A program made the position numbers and the translations under genes. This document shows positions 8,501 through 15,801 of a DNA stretch of 64,000 nucleotides, in pieces. Source of the DNA: Bradyrhizobium forestalis (GTDB lineage: Bacteria > Pseudomonadota > Alphaproteobacteria > Rhizobiales > Xanthobacteraceae); NCBI RefSeq assembly GCF_002795245.1, contig NZ_PGVG01000012.1, positions 1 to 64,000 of the forward strand. The letters are read 5' to 3'. Under the pieces are notes generated by a model, which ran no database searches, was not told where the DNA came from, and saw nothing but the letters and a program-made list of their open reading frames with translations. How positions within the stretch are numbered: the first letter of the stretch is position 1; each line of letters begins with the position of its first letter.

Positions 8501-9048
8501 GCGGCTACGGCGATGCGCTGCCGCGCGCGGTCGCGGTGAACTATGCCAAGCTCTTGGCCTACAAGGACGAATACGAAGTCGCGCGCCTCTTCTCCGATGG
8601 CGCTTTCGAGCAGCAGCTCCGCGACCAGTTCGAGGGCGACTTCAAGTTCAGCTTCAACCTCGCGCCGCCGATCCTGGTGAGCGGTGTCGATGCCTTGGGC
8701 CGCCCGAAGAAGCGCGCCTTCGGCCCGTGGATGCTGAACGTCTTCCGCGTGCTCGCAAAGTTCAAATTCCTGCGCGACACCCCGCTCGACATCTTCGGCC
8801 GCAGCGCCGACCGCAAGCTCGAGCGCGACCTGATTGCCGGCTACGAGAAAGATGTCGCCACCGTGCTCGGCCTGTTGTCGCCCGTGACGATCGACACCGC
8901 AGTGGAGCTCTTGTCTCTGCCCGACCGCATCCGCGGCTACGGCCCGGTGAAGGAGAAGGCGGTGGCGGACGCCAAAACCCGCTACGCCCAGCTCGCCGCG
9001 GATTTGGCGAGCCCGCCATCTGCGCCAAGGCAGATCGCAGCGGAGTAG
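5557..9048 (+). CDS. Fused indolepyruvate:ferredoxin oxidoreductase family protein
   Basis: The 1163-residue chain fuses all parts of a 2-oxoacid:ferredoxin oxidoreductase. The N-terminal pyrimidine-binding part includes GFISGYRGSPLGGYD. A central TPP-binding part has CSGCPHNTSTKVPEGSRALAG and GGEGVPWVG. A [4Fe-4S] segment with CEGCGDCSVQSNC lies near residues 640-655, followed by YSCLKGFCPSF. A gamma-type domain starts VGGVGGTGVLTIGALLG (about 707-725) and contains MSGLAQKGGAVLSHVRL. A C-terminal domain of about 230 residues is typical of the fused proteobacterial enzymes. The family oxidatively decarboxylates aryl- or branched-chain 2-oxoacids to acyl-CoA. AGAGGAC lies just before the start. 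It could supply acyl-CoA to the thiolase/MaoC cluster downstream, but that is inference. Confidence 0.93.
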   Translation: MGINQGPISLDQKYTQQTGHVFTTGIQALVRLPMAQIRRDRANGLNTAGFISGYRGSPLGGYDQQLFAARKHLEQYNIKFQPGVNEDLAATAVWGSQQLNLSPGAKYDGVVGIWYGKGPGVDRCGDVFRHGNAAGSAKNGGVLCLAGDDHGAKSSTVPHQSDHAFISALMPYLYPSSIHEMIEMGLLGIAMSRYSGCWVGMKVITETVETTAEIDLTDEMKPFIIPTDFELPPGGLNLRWPDDRFEQDRRLQDYKGFAAIAFARANKVNRVTMDSPNARFGIMASGKSYEDVRQALRELGITEEVAAKIGLRLYKIGMPWPLEPEGVRQFAVGLEEIFIVEERREIVENQVKQELFNWRDDVRPRIVGKMDEHDKRFLTFAAELSVASLATSLTERLLRLNLNPEIAEMLRVKADWFNGRQATQMQAVAPVSRTPYFCSGCPHNTSTKVPEGSRALAGIGCHFMALWMDRSTETFTHMGGEGVPWVGIAPFTNENHIFANLGDGTYFHSGILAIRQAIASKANITYKILYNDAVAMTGGQRHDGDLSPQKIMAQLHAEGISEIYLVSENPDAYPANTIAPGVKKYHRDELDNVMKMCREYKGTSAIVFVQTCAAEKRRRRKRGLMEDPARRVMINPAVCEGCGDCSVQSNCISVEPLETEFGRKRAINQSSCNKDYSCLKGFCPSFVTIDGGAPRHRAPSELAEIGELPEPASRPTLDKPYNIAVGGVGGTGVLTIGALLGMAAHIEGKASMILDMSGLAQKGGAVLSHVRLSDHPAEVTCSRIVTGTADLVLAADEVVAVAKDTISLCDPSRTRGIINSHVIPTADFILNRDFNFQTRKLNAVLETALHKGSVFFDFTRPAEQLLGDSIATNMMMMGYAYQKGLLPLSAESIEQAIEVNGVSIKMNKEAFRLGRLAVADPQRLADMLKGTDEVAAPKTLDAMTLDEIIEHRAKHLVAYQNTRLAKRYRKLVDQVRDAAKQGGYGDALPRAVAVNYAKLLAYKDEYEVARLFSDGAFEQQLRDQFEGDFKFSFNLAPPILVSGVDALGRPKKRAFGPWMLNVFRVLAKFKFLRDTPLDIFGRSADRKLERDLIAGYEKDVATVLGLLSPVTIDTAVELLSLPDRIRGYGPVKEKAVADAKTRYAQLAADLASPPSAPRQIAAE

Positions 9049-9053
9049 ACCCA

Positions 9054-9129
9054 GTAGCCCGGGTGAGCGAAGCGACACCCGGGGCGGTGCTTGCGGTATC
9101 CCGGATGTCGCTTCGCTCATCCGGGCTAC
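9054..9129. terminator. Long palindrome / probable terminator after the oxidoreductase gene
   Basis: Arms of about 30 bases, starting GTAGCCCGGGTGAGCGAAGC and ending with its near-complement GCTTCGCTCATCCGGGCTAC, flank a 16-base loop and begin 5 bases after the stop codon. The AGCCCGGGTGAGCGAAGCGA word is a type of repeat I know from Bradyrhizobium spacers. It probably acts as a terminator or mRNA end-stabiliser. Confidence 0.6.
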
Positions 9130-9153
9130 GCCTACGGCACCTACGACACCATC

Positions 9154-9696
9154 CCTTGCGTTGCCCGCCGGGCAAAACATCATGCCGTGGGTCAATCCGC
9201 GCCCGCAAAAACATTCCGCTTTACCGAAATTCGGAATTGGCGTATCCACCCGCCCACCTCATCCCCTCAAAAGGGGCGTATCGCGATCGTCACGAAACGC
9301 GGGGTGAGCGGCGGTGGACGCGGGCTGCGTCGCACGGGCAATCGTCTCGTGCACACGACAGGCGCGGTCTCGCGTACGGCAAAATCGTGTGGTCCTGACG
9401 CCCGGGGTCTGTGCGTCAAGTCTTGCGGTTACTTGCAAGGCGACGGGGGCAATAGTGCATCGCTCCCCGGGGAGAGCGCGACATAAGCCGTAAAACCACT
9501 GCGCAGGGAAGGCCGGATGTTTGGCCGCACCTGTATGCCGCTGTGCATCTGTTCTTCGCGCAATTCGCGCACAGCGGACCGTGGGTGCCCAGCCGGCACC
9601 CGGTCTTCCCTGCGCCCTCTGTTTTGAGAGGGGAGCAAGACGGACGCAAGGCTCGGGCGAGAAGTGCCGCGAGGATGCGAGGGTGTGCCTGCAACG
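9154..9696 (+). repeat. Dispersed composite repeat, copy A
   Basis: This roughly 540-base segment is homologous, on the opposite strand, to 34121-34723. Shared landmarks in the same order are the CTTGCGTTGCCCG start, TTTACCGAAATTCGGAA, GGGCGTATCGCGATCGTCAC, GCGTACGGCAAAATCGTGTG, GGCGACGGGGGCAATAGTGC, CATAAGCCGTAAAACCACTG and CTTCCCTGCGCCCTCT. Open frames here are on several strands, differ between the copies and look non-coding. No transposase is present. It fills most of the 915-base gap upstream of the thiolase-like gene. Confidence 0.8.
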
Positions 9697-9700
9697 CAAG

Positions 9701-9840
9701 CTCTCGTGCCCCGGACGCTGCGCAGCGCCACTTGGCGGTGCGCTGCTGAGCCGGGGCCCATCTCGCAACGAGGACGCGGTGGCATGGGTCCCGGCTCTGC
9801 GCAGCAACGCTGAAGCGTTGCAGCACGTCCGGGACACGAG
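9701..9840. repeat. Large palindromic repeat (CTCGTG-CCCGGACGC family), copy A
   Basis: The unit opens CTCTCGTGCCCCGGACGCTG and closes CGTCCGGGACACGAG, forming a long imperfect palindrome with inner GCTGCGCAGC and GCTGAAGCGTTGCAGC hairpins. A sister unit lies at 33670-33814. In both places it lies next to a copy of the longer dispersed repeat. Confidence 0.65.
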
Positions 9841-9963
9841 AACGTCCCCCACTTGCGCCAACCCGCTGCCCTCTCGCGGGGCGGAATATTTCCGCGCTTG
9901 CCAATCAGGCCGGTGCGGTTCAGAAAAAAGAGCCAAGAAGAAACGCGAGCGGAGACCTGAAGT

Positions 9964-11121
9964 TTGACCATCAAGGGCAAGGCCTACATTGCCGGGATCT
10001 ACGAACACCCGACCCGGCATGCGCCGGACAAATCCACCGCCCAGCTCCATGCCGAGGTCGCCAAGGGTGCGATCGAGGATGCCGGGATCAGCAAGGACGA
10101 TGTCGACGGCTATTTCTGCGCGGGCGATGCCCCGGGCGGCGCCTGGCCGATGGTCGACTATCTCGGCCTGAACACCAAGAAGCTGCGCCACATCGATTCC
10201 ACCGAGACCGGAGGCTGCTCCTACATCATCCATCTCGGCCACGCGGCCGAGGCGATCGCCGCGGGCAAGTGCTCGATCGCGCTTGTTACGCTCGCCGGCA
10301 AGCCGCGCACGGGCGTGATGCCGCCGCGCGCGGCCGGCGCCGAGGCCGATTTCGAGTCCGCTTACGGCGCGACCACGCACAATGCCTATGGCATGTGTGC
10401 CATGCGCCACATGCACGACTATGGCACAACCTCCGAGCAGCTCGCCTGGATCAAGGTCGCGGCCTCCCATCACGCGCAATACAATCCGCATGCGATGCTC
10501 AAGGACGTCGTCACCGTCGAGGACGTCCTGAACTCGCCGATGATCTCCGATCCCCTGCATCGCATGGATTGCTGCGTCGTCTCCGACGGCGGCGGCGCGC
10601 TGATCGTGACCACGCCGGAGATCGCGAAGAGCCTGAAGAAGCCGCAGGTGCGCCTGATCGGCCATGGCGAAGCCATGAAAGGCCCGCGCGGCGGCAAGGA
10701 TCTCGACCTCACATACTCCGCCGGCGTCTGGTCCGGCCCCCGCGCGTTCGAGGAAGCCGGCATCACGCCGAAGGACATCAAGTACGCCTCGATCTATGAC
10801 AGCTTCACCATCACCGTCTTGATGCAGCTCGAAGACCTCGGCTTCTGCAAGAAGGGCGAAGGCGGCAAGTTCGTCGCCGACGGCAATCTGATCTCCGGCG
10901 TTGGCAAGCTGCCGTTCAACACCGACGGCGGCGGTCTTTGCAGCAACCATCCCGTCAATCGCGGCGGCATGACCAAGATCCTCGAGGCTGTCAGGCAGCT
11001 GCGCGGCGAGGCGCATCCGAAGGTGCAGGTCAAGAACTGCGATCTCGCCATCGCCCACGGCACCGGCGGCCTCTTGGGTGTTCGCCACGCCGCCTCGACG
11101 GCCATTCTGGAGCGCGTGTGA
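9964..11121 (+). CDS. Thiolase-domain protein (acetyl-CoA acetyltransferase-like)
   Basis: The 385-residue protein has the thiolase fold: AYIAGIYEHPTRHAPDKS at the N-terminus, then GGCSYIIHLGHAAEAIAAG, CSNHPVNRGG and AIAHGTGGLLG. It belongs to the SCP2/lipid-transfer-like group that pairs with a DUF35 zinc-ribbon partner in degradation of side-chain or branched acyl-CoAs. Cys85, in TETGGCSY, sits where the acylated Cys of thiolases is expected, so activity is possible. Translation starts at a TTG with a GGAG upstream. Its stop overlaps the next start (TGATG), so the DUF35 gene is translationally coupled. The substrate is unknown. Confidence 0.87.
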   Translation: MTIKGKAYIAGIYEHPTRHAPDKSTAQLHAEVAKGAIEDAGISKDDVDGYFCAGDAPGGAWPMVDYLGLNTKKLRHIDSTETGGCSYIIHLGHAAEAIAAGKCSIALVTLAGKPRTGVMPPRAAGAEADFESAYGATTHNAYGMCAMRHMHDYGTTSEQLAWIKVAASHHAQYNPHAMLKDVVTVEDVLNSPMISDPLHRMDCCVVSDGGGALIVTTPEIAKSLKKPQVRLIGHGEAMKGPRGGKDLDLTYSAGVWSGPRAFEEAGITPKDIKYASIYDSFTITVLMQLEDLGFCKKGEGGKFVADGNLISGVGKLPFNTDGGGLCSNHPVNRGGMTKILEAVRQLRGEAHPKVQVKNCDLAIAHGTGGLLGVRHAASTAILERV

Positions 11122-11510
11122 TGAGTGAAGCAAAGAAATATCCGACTCCGGTGACGAACCCCGAGACCGCGGCGTTCTGGGATGCGGCGAAAGAGGGCAG
11201 GTTCATGATCAAGCGCTGCACCGCTTGCGGCGAAGCGCATTACTTCCCGCGCTCGATCTGCCCGTTCTGCTACTCCGACAAGACGGTGTGGGAGCAGGCC
11301 TCGGGCGAGGGCACGATCTACACCTACAGTCTGATGCGGAAGTCGCCGACCGGGCCCTACGCCATCGGCTACGTCACGCTGAAGGAGGGGCCGTCGGTGC
11401 AGACCAATTTCGTCGACTGCGATCTCGAAAAGCTCAAGATCGGCCAGAAGGTGAAGGTGGTGTTCAAGGCCACCGATGGCGCACCGCTGCCGTTCTTCAC
11501 GATGGCCTGA
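11121..11510 (+). CDS. DUF35 zinc-ribbon/OB-fold acyl-CoA-associated protein
   Basis: This 129-residue partner protein has an N-terminal helix, a zinc ribbon CTACGEAHYFPRSICPFC (about residues 33-50) and an OB-fold (GEGTIYTYSLMRKSPTGPYAIG through KVKVVFKATDG). In this family the zinc-ribbon protein forms a complex with thiolase-like proteins and helps bind acyl-CoA or shape the active site. The start codon overlaps the thiolase stop. The pairing supports a beta-oxidation-like role for the cluster. Confidence 0.88.
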   Translation: MSEAKKYPTPVTNPETAAFWDAAKEGRFMIKRCTACGEAHYFPRSICPFCYSDKTVWEQASGEGTIYTYSLMRKSPTGPYAIGYVTLKEGPSVQTNFVDCDLEKLKIGQKVKVVFKATDGAPLPFFTMA

Positions 11511-11526
11511 CGCGAAGCAAGATGTA

Positions 11527-11678
11527 ACCCTCTCCCCTTGTGGGAGAGGGTGGCAGCCGAAGGCTGCCGGGTGAGGGGTCTCTCTCCACACGAAAAGTGT
11601 CATTGCGGAGCCAACCCCTCACCCGAGTGAGTTTGTTGCAAGAGCGGTGCGGCCCTCTCCCACAAGGGGAGAGGGCAC
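11527..11678. repeat. Palindromic intergenic repeat (CCCTCTCCCC...GGGGAGAGG family), copy 1
   Basis: The unit opens CCCTCTCCCCTTGTGGGAGA, runs through GGGTGAGGGG, then mirrors itself through CCCCTCACCC and closes CCACAAGGGGAGAGGG. It fills the gap between the DUF35 and MaoC genes. Related copies are at 12605-12749 and 35841-35980. Confidence 0.75.
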
Positions 11679-11730
11679 ATTAACGAGCGCGGCTGCTCGC
11701 TGAGACAAATGCCGGGAGGAAACCAGAAAA

Positions 11731-12591
11731 ATGTCCGCCAGATACGAAGAGCTCAAAGCCCTCAAAAACATCGGCCAGAAATACGCCTACACCGACCGCG
11801 AGGTGATGCTCTACGCCTACGGCATCGGCCTCGGCGCCGATCCCATGGACGAGAAGGAGCTCGCCTTCGTCAACGAGGGCACGCTGACGCCGCGGCCGCT
11901 CAAGGTGGTGCCGACGTTTGCGTCCGTTGCCGCCTGGGGCTCGGGTCCCGGCGAGATGAATCTCAACCGCGTGATGGTGGTCGACGGCGAGCGCGACATC
12001 ACCTTCCATCAGCCGCTGCCGGTGGCCGCGCGCATCACAGCCGACTCCTCCGTCCTCGAAGTCTACGACAAGGGCAAGGACAAGGGCGTCGTCATCGTTC
12101 ACCAGACCGTGCTGAAGAACGAGAAGGGCGAGAAGCTGGCAACGCTGGTCGCCTCGCGCTTCGCTCGCGGCGACGGCGGCTTCGGCGGGCCGAACCTGAC
12201 CCAGCCGGATCCGCACAGGATCCCCGCGCGCGCACCCGACAAGACCATCGATATCACCACGCGCCCCGACCAGGCGCTGGTCTATCGCCTCTGCGGCGAC
12301 CGCAACCCGCTGCACTCCGATCCCGAATTCGCCAAGAAGGCCGGCTTCCCGCGCCCGATCCTGCACGGCATGTGCACCTACGGCATCACCTGCCGCGGCG
12401 TGCTCCAGACCTATGCCGACTACGACGCCTCCGCCTTCCGCCAGCACGTCGCGCGGTTCTCTTCCCCGGTTTATCCGGGCGAGACCGTGACCATGGACCT
12501 CTGGAAGGACGGCAACGTGATCTCGTTCGAAGCCAAGGTGAAGTCGCGCGGCGTCACCGTGATCAAGAACGGGAAGACGGTGCTGGGTTAG
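11731..12591 (+). CDS. MaoC-family enoyl-CoA hydratase (double hot-dog)
   Basis: The 286-residue protein has two hot-dog halves, as in hydratase 2 enzymes. The N-terminal half includes REVMLYAYGIGLGADPMDEK and the C-terminal half carries the hydratase 2 motif YRLCGDRNPLHSDPEFAKKAGF, with Asp190 and His195 as the catalytic pair, then PRPILHGMCTYG. It should hydrate trans-2-enoyl-CoA to (3R)-hydroxyacyl-CoA. The next gene encodes an SDR of the matching multifunctional-enzyme type 2 dehydrogenase, so the two could perform successive steps. AGGAAACC precedes the start. Confidence 0.9.
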   Translation: MSARYEELKALKNIGQKYAYTDREVMLYAYGIGLGADPMDEKELAFVNEGTLTPRPLKVVPTFASVAAWGSGPGEMNLNRVMVVDGERDITFHQPLPVAARITADSSVLEVYDKGKDKGVVIVHQTVLKNEKGEKLATLVASRFARGDGGFGGPNLTQPDPHRIPARAPDKTIDITTRPDQALVYRLCGDRNPLHSDPEFAKKAGFPRPILHGMCTYGITCRGVLQTYADYDASAFRQHVARFSSPVYPGETVTMDLWKDGNVISFEAKVKSRGVTVIKNGKTVLG

Positions 12592-12604
12592 CAACAGGCG
12601 ACGG

Positions 12605-12749
12605 CCGTCGTCTCCCTCGCCCCGCTCTTGCGGGGAGAGGGTGGGGTGAGGGGCTCTCACCACGAGCTGTGACGGTATTGAGACCTGTACCCCCTTACCC
12701 GATCGCTGCGCGATCGACCTCTCCCCGCAAGCGGGGAGAGGTGAAAAGC
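12605..12749. repeat. Palindromic intergenic repeat (CTCTCCCC family), copy 2
   Basis: The unit contains CCGCTCTTGCGGGGAGAGGG, GGGGTGAGGGG and then the mirrored CCTCTCCCCGCAAGCGGGGA. It lies between the MaoC and SDR genes and ends about 20 bases before the SDR start. Confidence 0.75.
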
Positions 12750-12769
12750 AAAAACAGGGAGAAGCCACC

Positions 12770-13648
12770 ATGGGACTACTCGACGGCAAGGTTGCGCTGA
12801 TTACCGGCGCCGGCGGCGGGCTCGGTGAGGCCTATGCAAAGCTGTTCGCGCGGGAAGGGGCCTCTGTCGTCGTCAACGACCTCGGCGGGCCCCGCGACGG
12901 CTCCGGCGCCGACACCTCGATGGCCCAGCAGGTGGTGGACGCCATCAAGGCTGAGGGCGGCAAGGCCGTCGCCAACGGCGCCGACATCTCCACCATGGAG
13001 GGCGGCCAGTCGGTGTTCGACGACGCCATCAAGCACTTTGGCCGCGCTGACGTCCTGGTCAATAACGCCGGCATTTTGCGTGACCAGACCTTCGTAAAAG
13101 CCTCCGAGGCCGACTGGGACAAGGTGATCAAGGTCCATCTGAAGGGCACCTTTTGTTGCACAATGCCGGTGTTTCGCTGGATGCGGGAAAACGGCGGCGG
13201 TGTCATTGTCAACACTTCCTCGACATCAGGGCTGATCGGCAATTTCGGCCAGACCAATTACGGCGCGGCCAAGGGCGGCATCTGGGGCCTGTCCAACGTG
13301 CTGGCGATCGAGGGCCGCAAATACAACATCCGGATCTGGACGCTCGCTCCGGGCGCCCTGACCCGCATGACCGCAGACCTGCCCCGCTATAAGGAGAACC
13401 CCTCGGCGGCGCTGGGGCCGGACGGCATCGCGCCGGCCGTGCTATACATGGTCAGCGATTTGTCGGGCGACCAGACCGGCAAGGTGCTGGGCGTGTCCGG
13501 GCCCCGCGGCGTGCGCGAGATGCGGATGATGGAAATGGAAGGCTGGAAGCCGCCGCACTCGGGCTGGAAGGCCCAGGACATCGCCGATCATGCCAGGGAG
13601 ATCTTCTTCTCCGAGGAGCAGATCAAGATGGGGGCGCGGCGGTTTTAG
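12770..13648 (+). CDS. SDR oxidoreductase, (3R)-hydroxyacyl-CoA dehydrogenase (HSD17B4) type
   Basis: The 292-residue protein begins with the Rossmann motif ALITGAGGGLGEAYAKLFA and the NDLGGPRDGSG segment that is characteristic of the dehydrogenase domain of peroxisomal multifunctional enzyme 2. NNAG is at 98-101. The catalytic set is intact: Ser150 or Ser151, then Tyr164 and Lys168 in YGAAK. It probably oxidises (3R)-hydroxyacyl-CoA made by the upstream MaoC protein. AGGGAGAAG precedes the ATG. Confidence 0.9.
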   Translation: MGLLDGKVALITGAGGGLGEAYAKLFAREGASVVVNDLGGPRDGSGADTSMAQQVVDAIKAEGGKAVANGADISTMEGGQSVFDDAIKHFGRADVLVNNAGILRDQTFVKASEADWDKVIKVHLKGTFCCTMPVFRWMRENGGGVIVNTSSTSGLIGNFGQTNYGAAKGGIWGLSNVLAIEGRKYNIRIWTLAPGALTRMTADLPRYKENPSAALGPDGIAPAVLYMVSDLSGDQTGKVLGVSGPRGVREMRMMEMEGWKPPHSGWKAQDIADHAREIFFSEEQIKMGARRF

Positions 13649-13653
13649 CCACA

Positions 13654-13755
13654 CTGTCATTCCGGGGCGCGACGAAGTCGCGAGCCCGGAATCCATAACC
13701 CCGGCTTGTGGTTATGGATTCAGGGCCTGTCCCTTCGGGCCATCCCGGAATGACG
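13654..13755. repeat. Palindromic intergenic repeat (GTCATTCC...GGAATGAC family)
   Basis: The unit starts CTGTCATTCCGGGGCGCG and ends CCATCCCGGAATGACG, with inner hairpins around GCGACGAAGTCGC, CCATAACCCC and GGGCCTGTCCCTTCGGGCC. It separates the SDR gene from the aldolase-like gene. Confidence 0.7.
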
Positions 13756-13779
13756 AATAAAGAGAGACAAGGAAAGACG

Positions 13780-14733
13780 ATGAGACTCACCGCCGACGCC
13801 AAGGGCACCTTCGCAATCGCGCCGACGCCGTTCCACGACGATGGCCGGATCGACGAGCGCTCGATCGACCGCCTGACCGATTTCTACGAGGAGGTCGGCT
13901 GCGACGGCGTCACGGTGCTCGGCATCATGGGCGAAGCCCCCAAGCTCGATGCCGCCGAGGCCGAGCAGGTGGCGGTGCGCTTCGTCAAGCGCGCCAAGAA
14001 GATGCAGGTGATCGTCGGCGTCTCCGCGCCGGGCTTTGCCACGATGCGATCGCTGGCCAAGGCCTCGATGGATGCGGGCGCGGCCGGCGTGATGATCGCG
14101 CCGCCGCCGTCACTGCGCACCGACGATCAGATCATCGGCTATTTCAAGCAGGCGGCGGAAGCGATCGGCCCCGACGTGCCCTGGGTGCTCCAGGACTATC
14201 CGCTGACGCTGTCGGTGGTGTTCACGCCCGCGGTGATCCGCAAGATCGTCATGGACAATCCGAATTGCGTGATGCTCAAGCACGAGGACTGGCCGGGCCT
14301 CGAGAAGATCTCGGCGCTGCGCAATTTCCAGAAGGATGGCTCGCTGCGGCCGCTCTCGATCCTCTGCGGCAATGGCGGCCTGTTCCTTGATTTCGAGATG
14401 GAGCGCGGCGCCGACGGCGCCATGACCGGTTACGCCTTCCCCGAGCTTCTGATCGACGTGGTGCGCCTGTCGAAGCAAGGCCAGCGCGATGCCGCGCACG
14501 ATCTGTTCGACGCGCATCTGCCGCTGATCCGCTACGAGCAGCAGCCCGGCGCCGGCCTTGCCGTGCGCAAATACGTGCTGCAGAAGCGCGGCGTCATCGC
14601 CTCCAGCGCGCAGCGCAAGCCCGGCGCGACCATCACGGCGGCGGCGCAGGCGGAGGTCGAGTACCTGCTGTCGCGCGTCGCCCGTGTCGACAAGCGGGCC
14701 AATCTCGGCCCGCAATCGAGCGCCGCAGGTTAG
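13780..14733 (+). CDS. Dihydrodipicolinate synthase/N-acetylneuraminate lyase family aldolase
   Basis: The 317-residue TIM-barrel protein has the family's class I aldolase features: VTVLGIMGEAPKL near residues 44-56, Tyr140 in QDYPLT and the Schiff-base Lys167 in VMLKHED. Such enzymes condense or cleave pyruvate (or another 2-oxoacid) with an aldehyde. The cluster context (CoA-thioester enzymes) argues for a retro-aldol step in catabolism rather than lysine synthesis, but the substrate cannot be read from the sequence. The start (MRLTADAKGTFA) is chosen for the AAGGAAAG upstream; the longer frame crosses a repeat. Its stop is 4 bases before the Nudix start. Confidence 0.87.
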   Translation: MRLTADAKGTFAIAPTPFHDDGRIDERSIDRLTDFYEEVGCDGVTVLGIMGEAPKLDAAEAEQVAVRFVKRAKKMQVIVGVSAPGFATMRSLAKASMDAGAAGVMIAPPPSLRTDDQIIGYFKQAAEAIGPDVPWVLQDYPLTLSVVFTPAVIRKIVMDNPNCVMLKHEDWPGLEKISALRNFQKDGSLRPLSILCGNGGLFLDFEMERGADGAMTGYAFPELLIDVVRLSKQGQRDAAHDLFDAHLPLIRYEQQPGAGLAVRKYVLQKRGVIASSAQRKPGATITAAAQAEVEYLLSRVARVDKRANLGPQSSAAG

Positions 14734-14737
14734 TTGC

Positions 14738-15535
14738 ATGGCCGAGACATCAGCATCCCGCCCGGCGTCGACGATCCTCCTGCTGCGCGACGGCGCAGCA
14801 CGGGAAATCGAGGTCTTCATGATGGTTCGCCATCATCAGATCGAGTTCAACTCGGGCGCGCTGGTGTTTCCCGGTGGCAGCGTCGATGCCGGCGACAAGG
14901 AGATCGTCGCCCGCTCCGACCTCTATTCGGGCGGCGAGGCCTTGAGCGAAGCGGACCGCGGCTTTCGGATCGCCGCGATCCGCGAGACGTTTGAGGAGAG
15001 CGGCATCCTGCTGGCGCGGTCGAAGGAGACGGGCACGCCGGTCGATGCCAAACGCGCCGGCGAGATCGCCGATGCGCACCGCGTTGCGCTCAACGAGCAC
15101 AAGATCAGCTTCCGCGACATTCTCGCCGACAACGGCCTCCGGCTCGCGCTCGACACGCTGGTGCCTTACGCGCACTGGATCACGCCGGAGGGTATGCCCA
15201 AGCGCTTCGACACCTGGTTCTTCCTCGCTGCGGCGCCGCCCGATCAGCTCGGCGCGCATGACGGGCGGGAGTCCACCGATTCGATCTGGGTCTCGCCGCG
15301 TGAAGCGGTGGCGGGCGGCGAGAGCGGCCGGTTCAAGCTGCCATTCCCAACCACGCGCAATCTGATCCGGCTCGCCAAGCAGGGCAGCGTGAGCGCGGCG
15401 CTCGACCATGCCCGCGGCATGTCCATCGTCACCGTGATGCCGGTCATGACCAAGACCGAAACCGGCCGCCAGCTCCGCATCCCCCGCGAAGCCGGCTATG
15501 ACGGCGAGGTGTTCGAGGTCGGTGCGGTCGGCTAG
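14738..15535 (+). CDS. Nudix hydrolase of the NUDT7/NUDT19 (CoA diphosphatase-like) type
   Basis: The 265-residue protein has a Nudix box split by an insertion: ALVFPGGSVDAGD near residues 41-53, then IRETFEESGILL at 81-92, so the spacing between the Gly pair and REtfEE is about 20 residues longer than usual. That layout is seen in the NUDT7/19 group, whose members cleave CoA and acyl-CoAs. Association with acyl-CoA genes fits a CoA-housekeeping role, though this is inference. It is probably translated from the same message as the aldolase-like gene. Confidence 0.87.
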   Translation: MAETSASRPASTILLLRDGAAREIEVFMMVRHHQIEFNSGALVFPGGSVDAGDKEIVARSDLYSGGEALSEADRGFRIAAIRETFEESGILLARSKETGTPVDAKRAGEIADAHRVALNEHKISFRDILADNGLRLALDTLVPYAHWITPEGMPKRFDTWFFLAAAPPDQLGAHDGRESTDSIWVSPREAVAGGESGRFKLPFPTTRNLIRLAKQGSVSAALDHARGMSIVTVMPVMTKTETGRQLRIPREAGYDGEVFEVGAVG

Positions 15536-15801
15536 GATAGTTCGACAACAAACGAAGTGTCAGCGGCTGCAGACGCGCCAGGTTCCGTCCGTCGCGAATG
15601 GACGGGACGCAGCAGCGTGGCCTTCCTGGGTGAAGCCTTGAGCCGGCCCGCAGGGCAGCCAGCGTCAAACTGTCGTAAGGCGGAGGCTGAAGAGGACGGC
15701 AGGCCCCGATATTAAGGATATTCCGCGTCCCGCGGCATGTTCCCCCCGGGCGGCAATACGTCGTATATTGGGTCTCCAGCAGCCCGGTCCTCAAACCACC
15801 A

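Noticed and set aside
9259..11133. 624-residue antisense frame over the thiolase gene and the repeat
   Set aside because: Half lies over a dispersed repeat and half is the shadow of the thiolase gene; no family match and no ribosome site.
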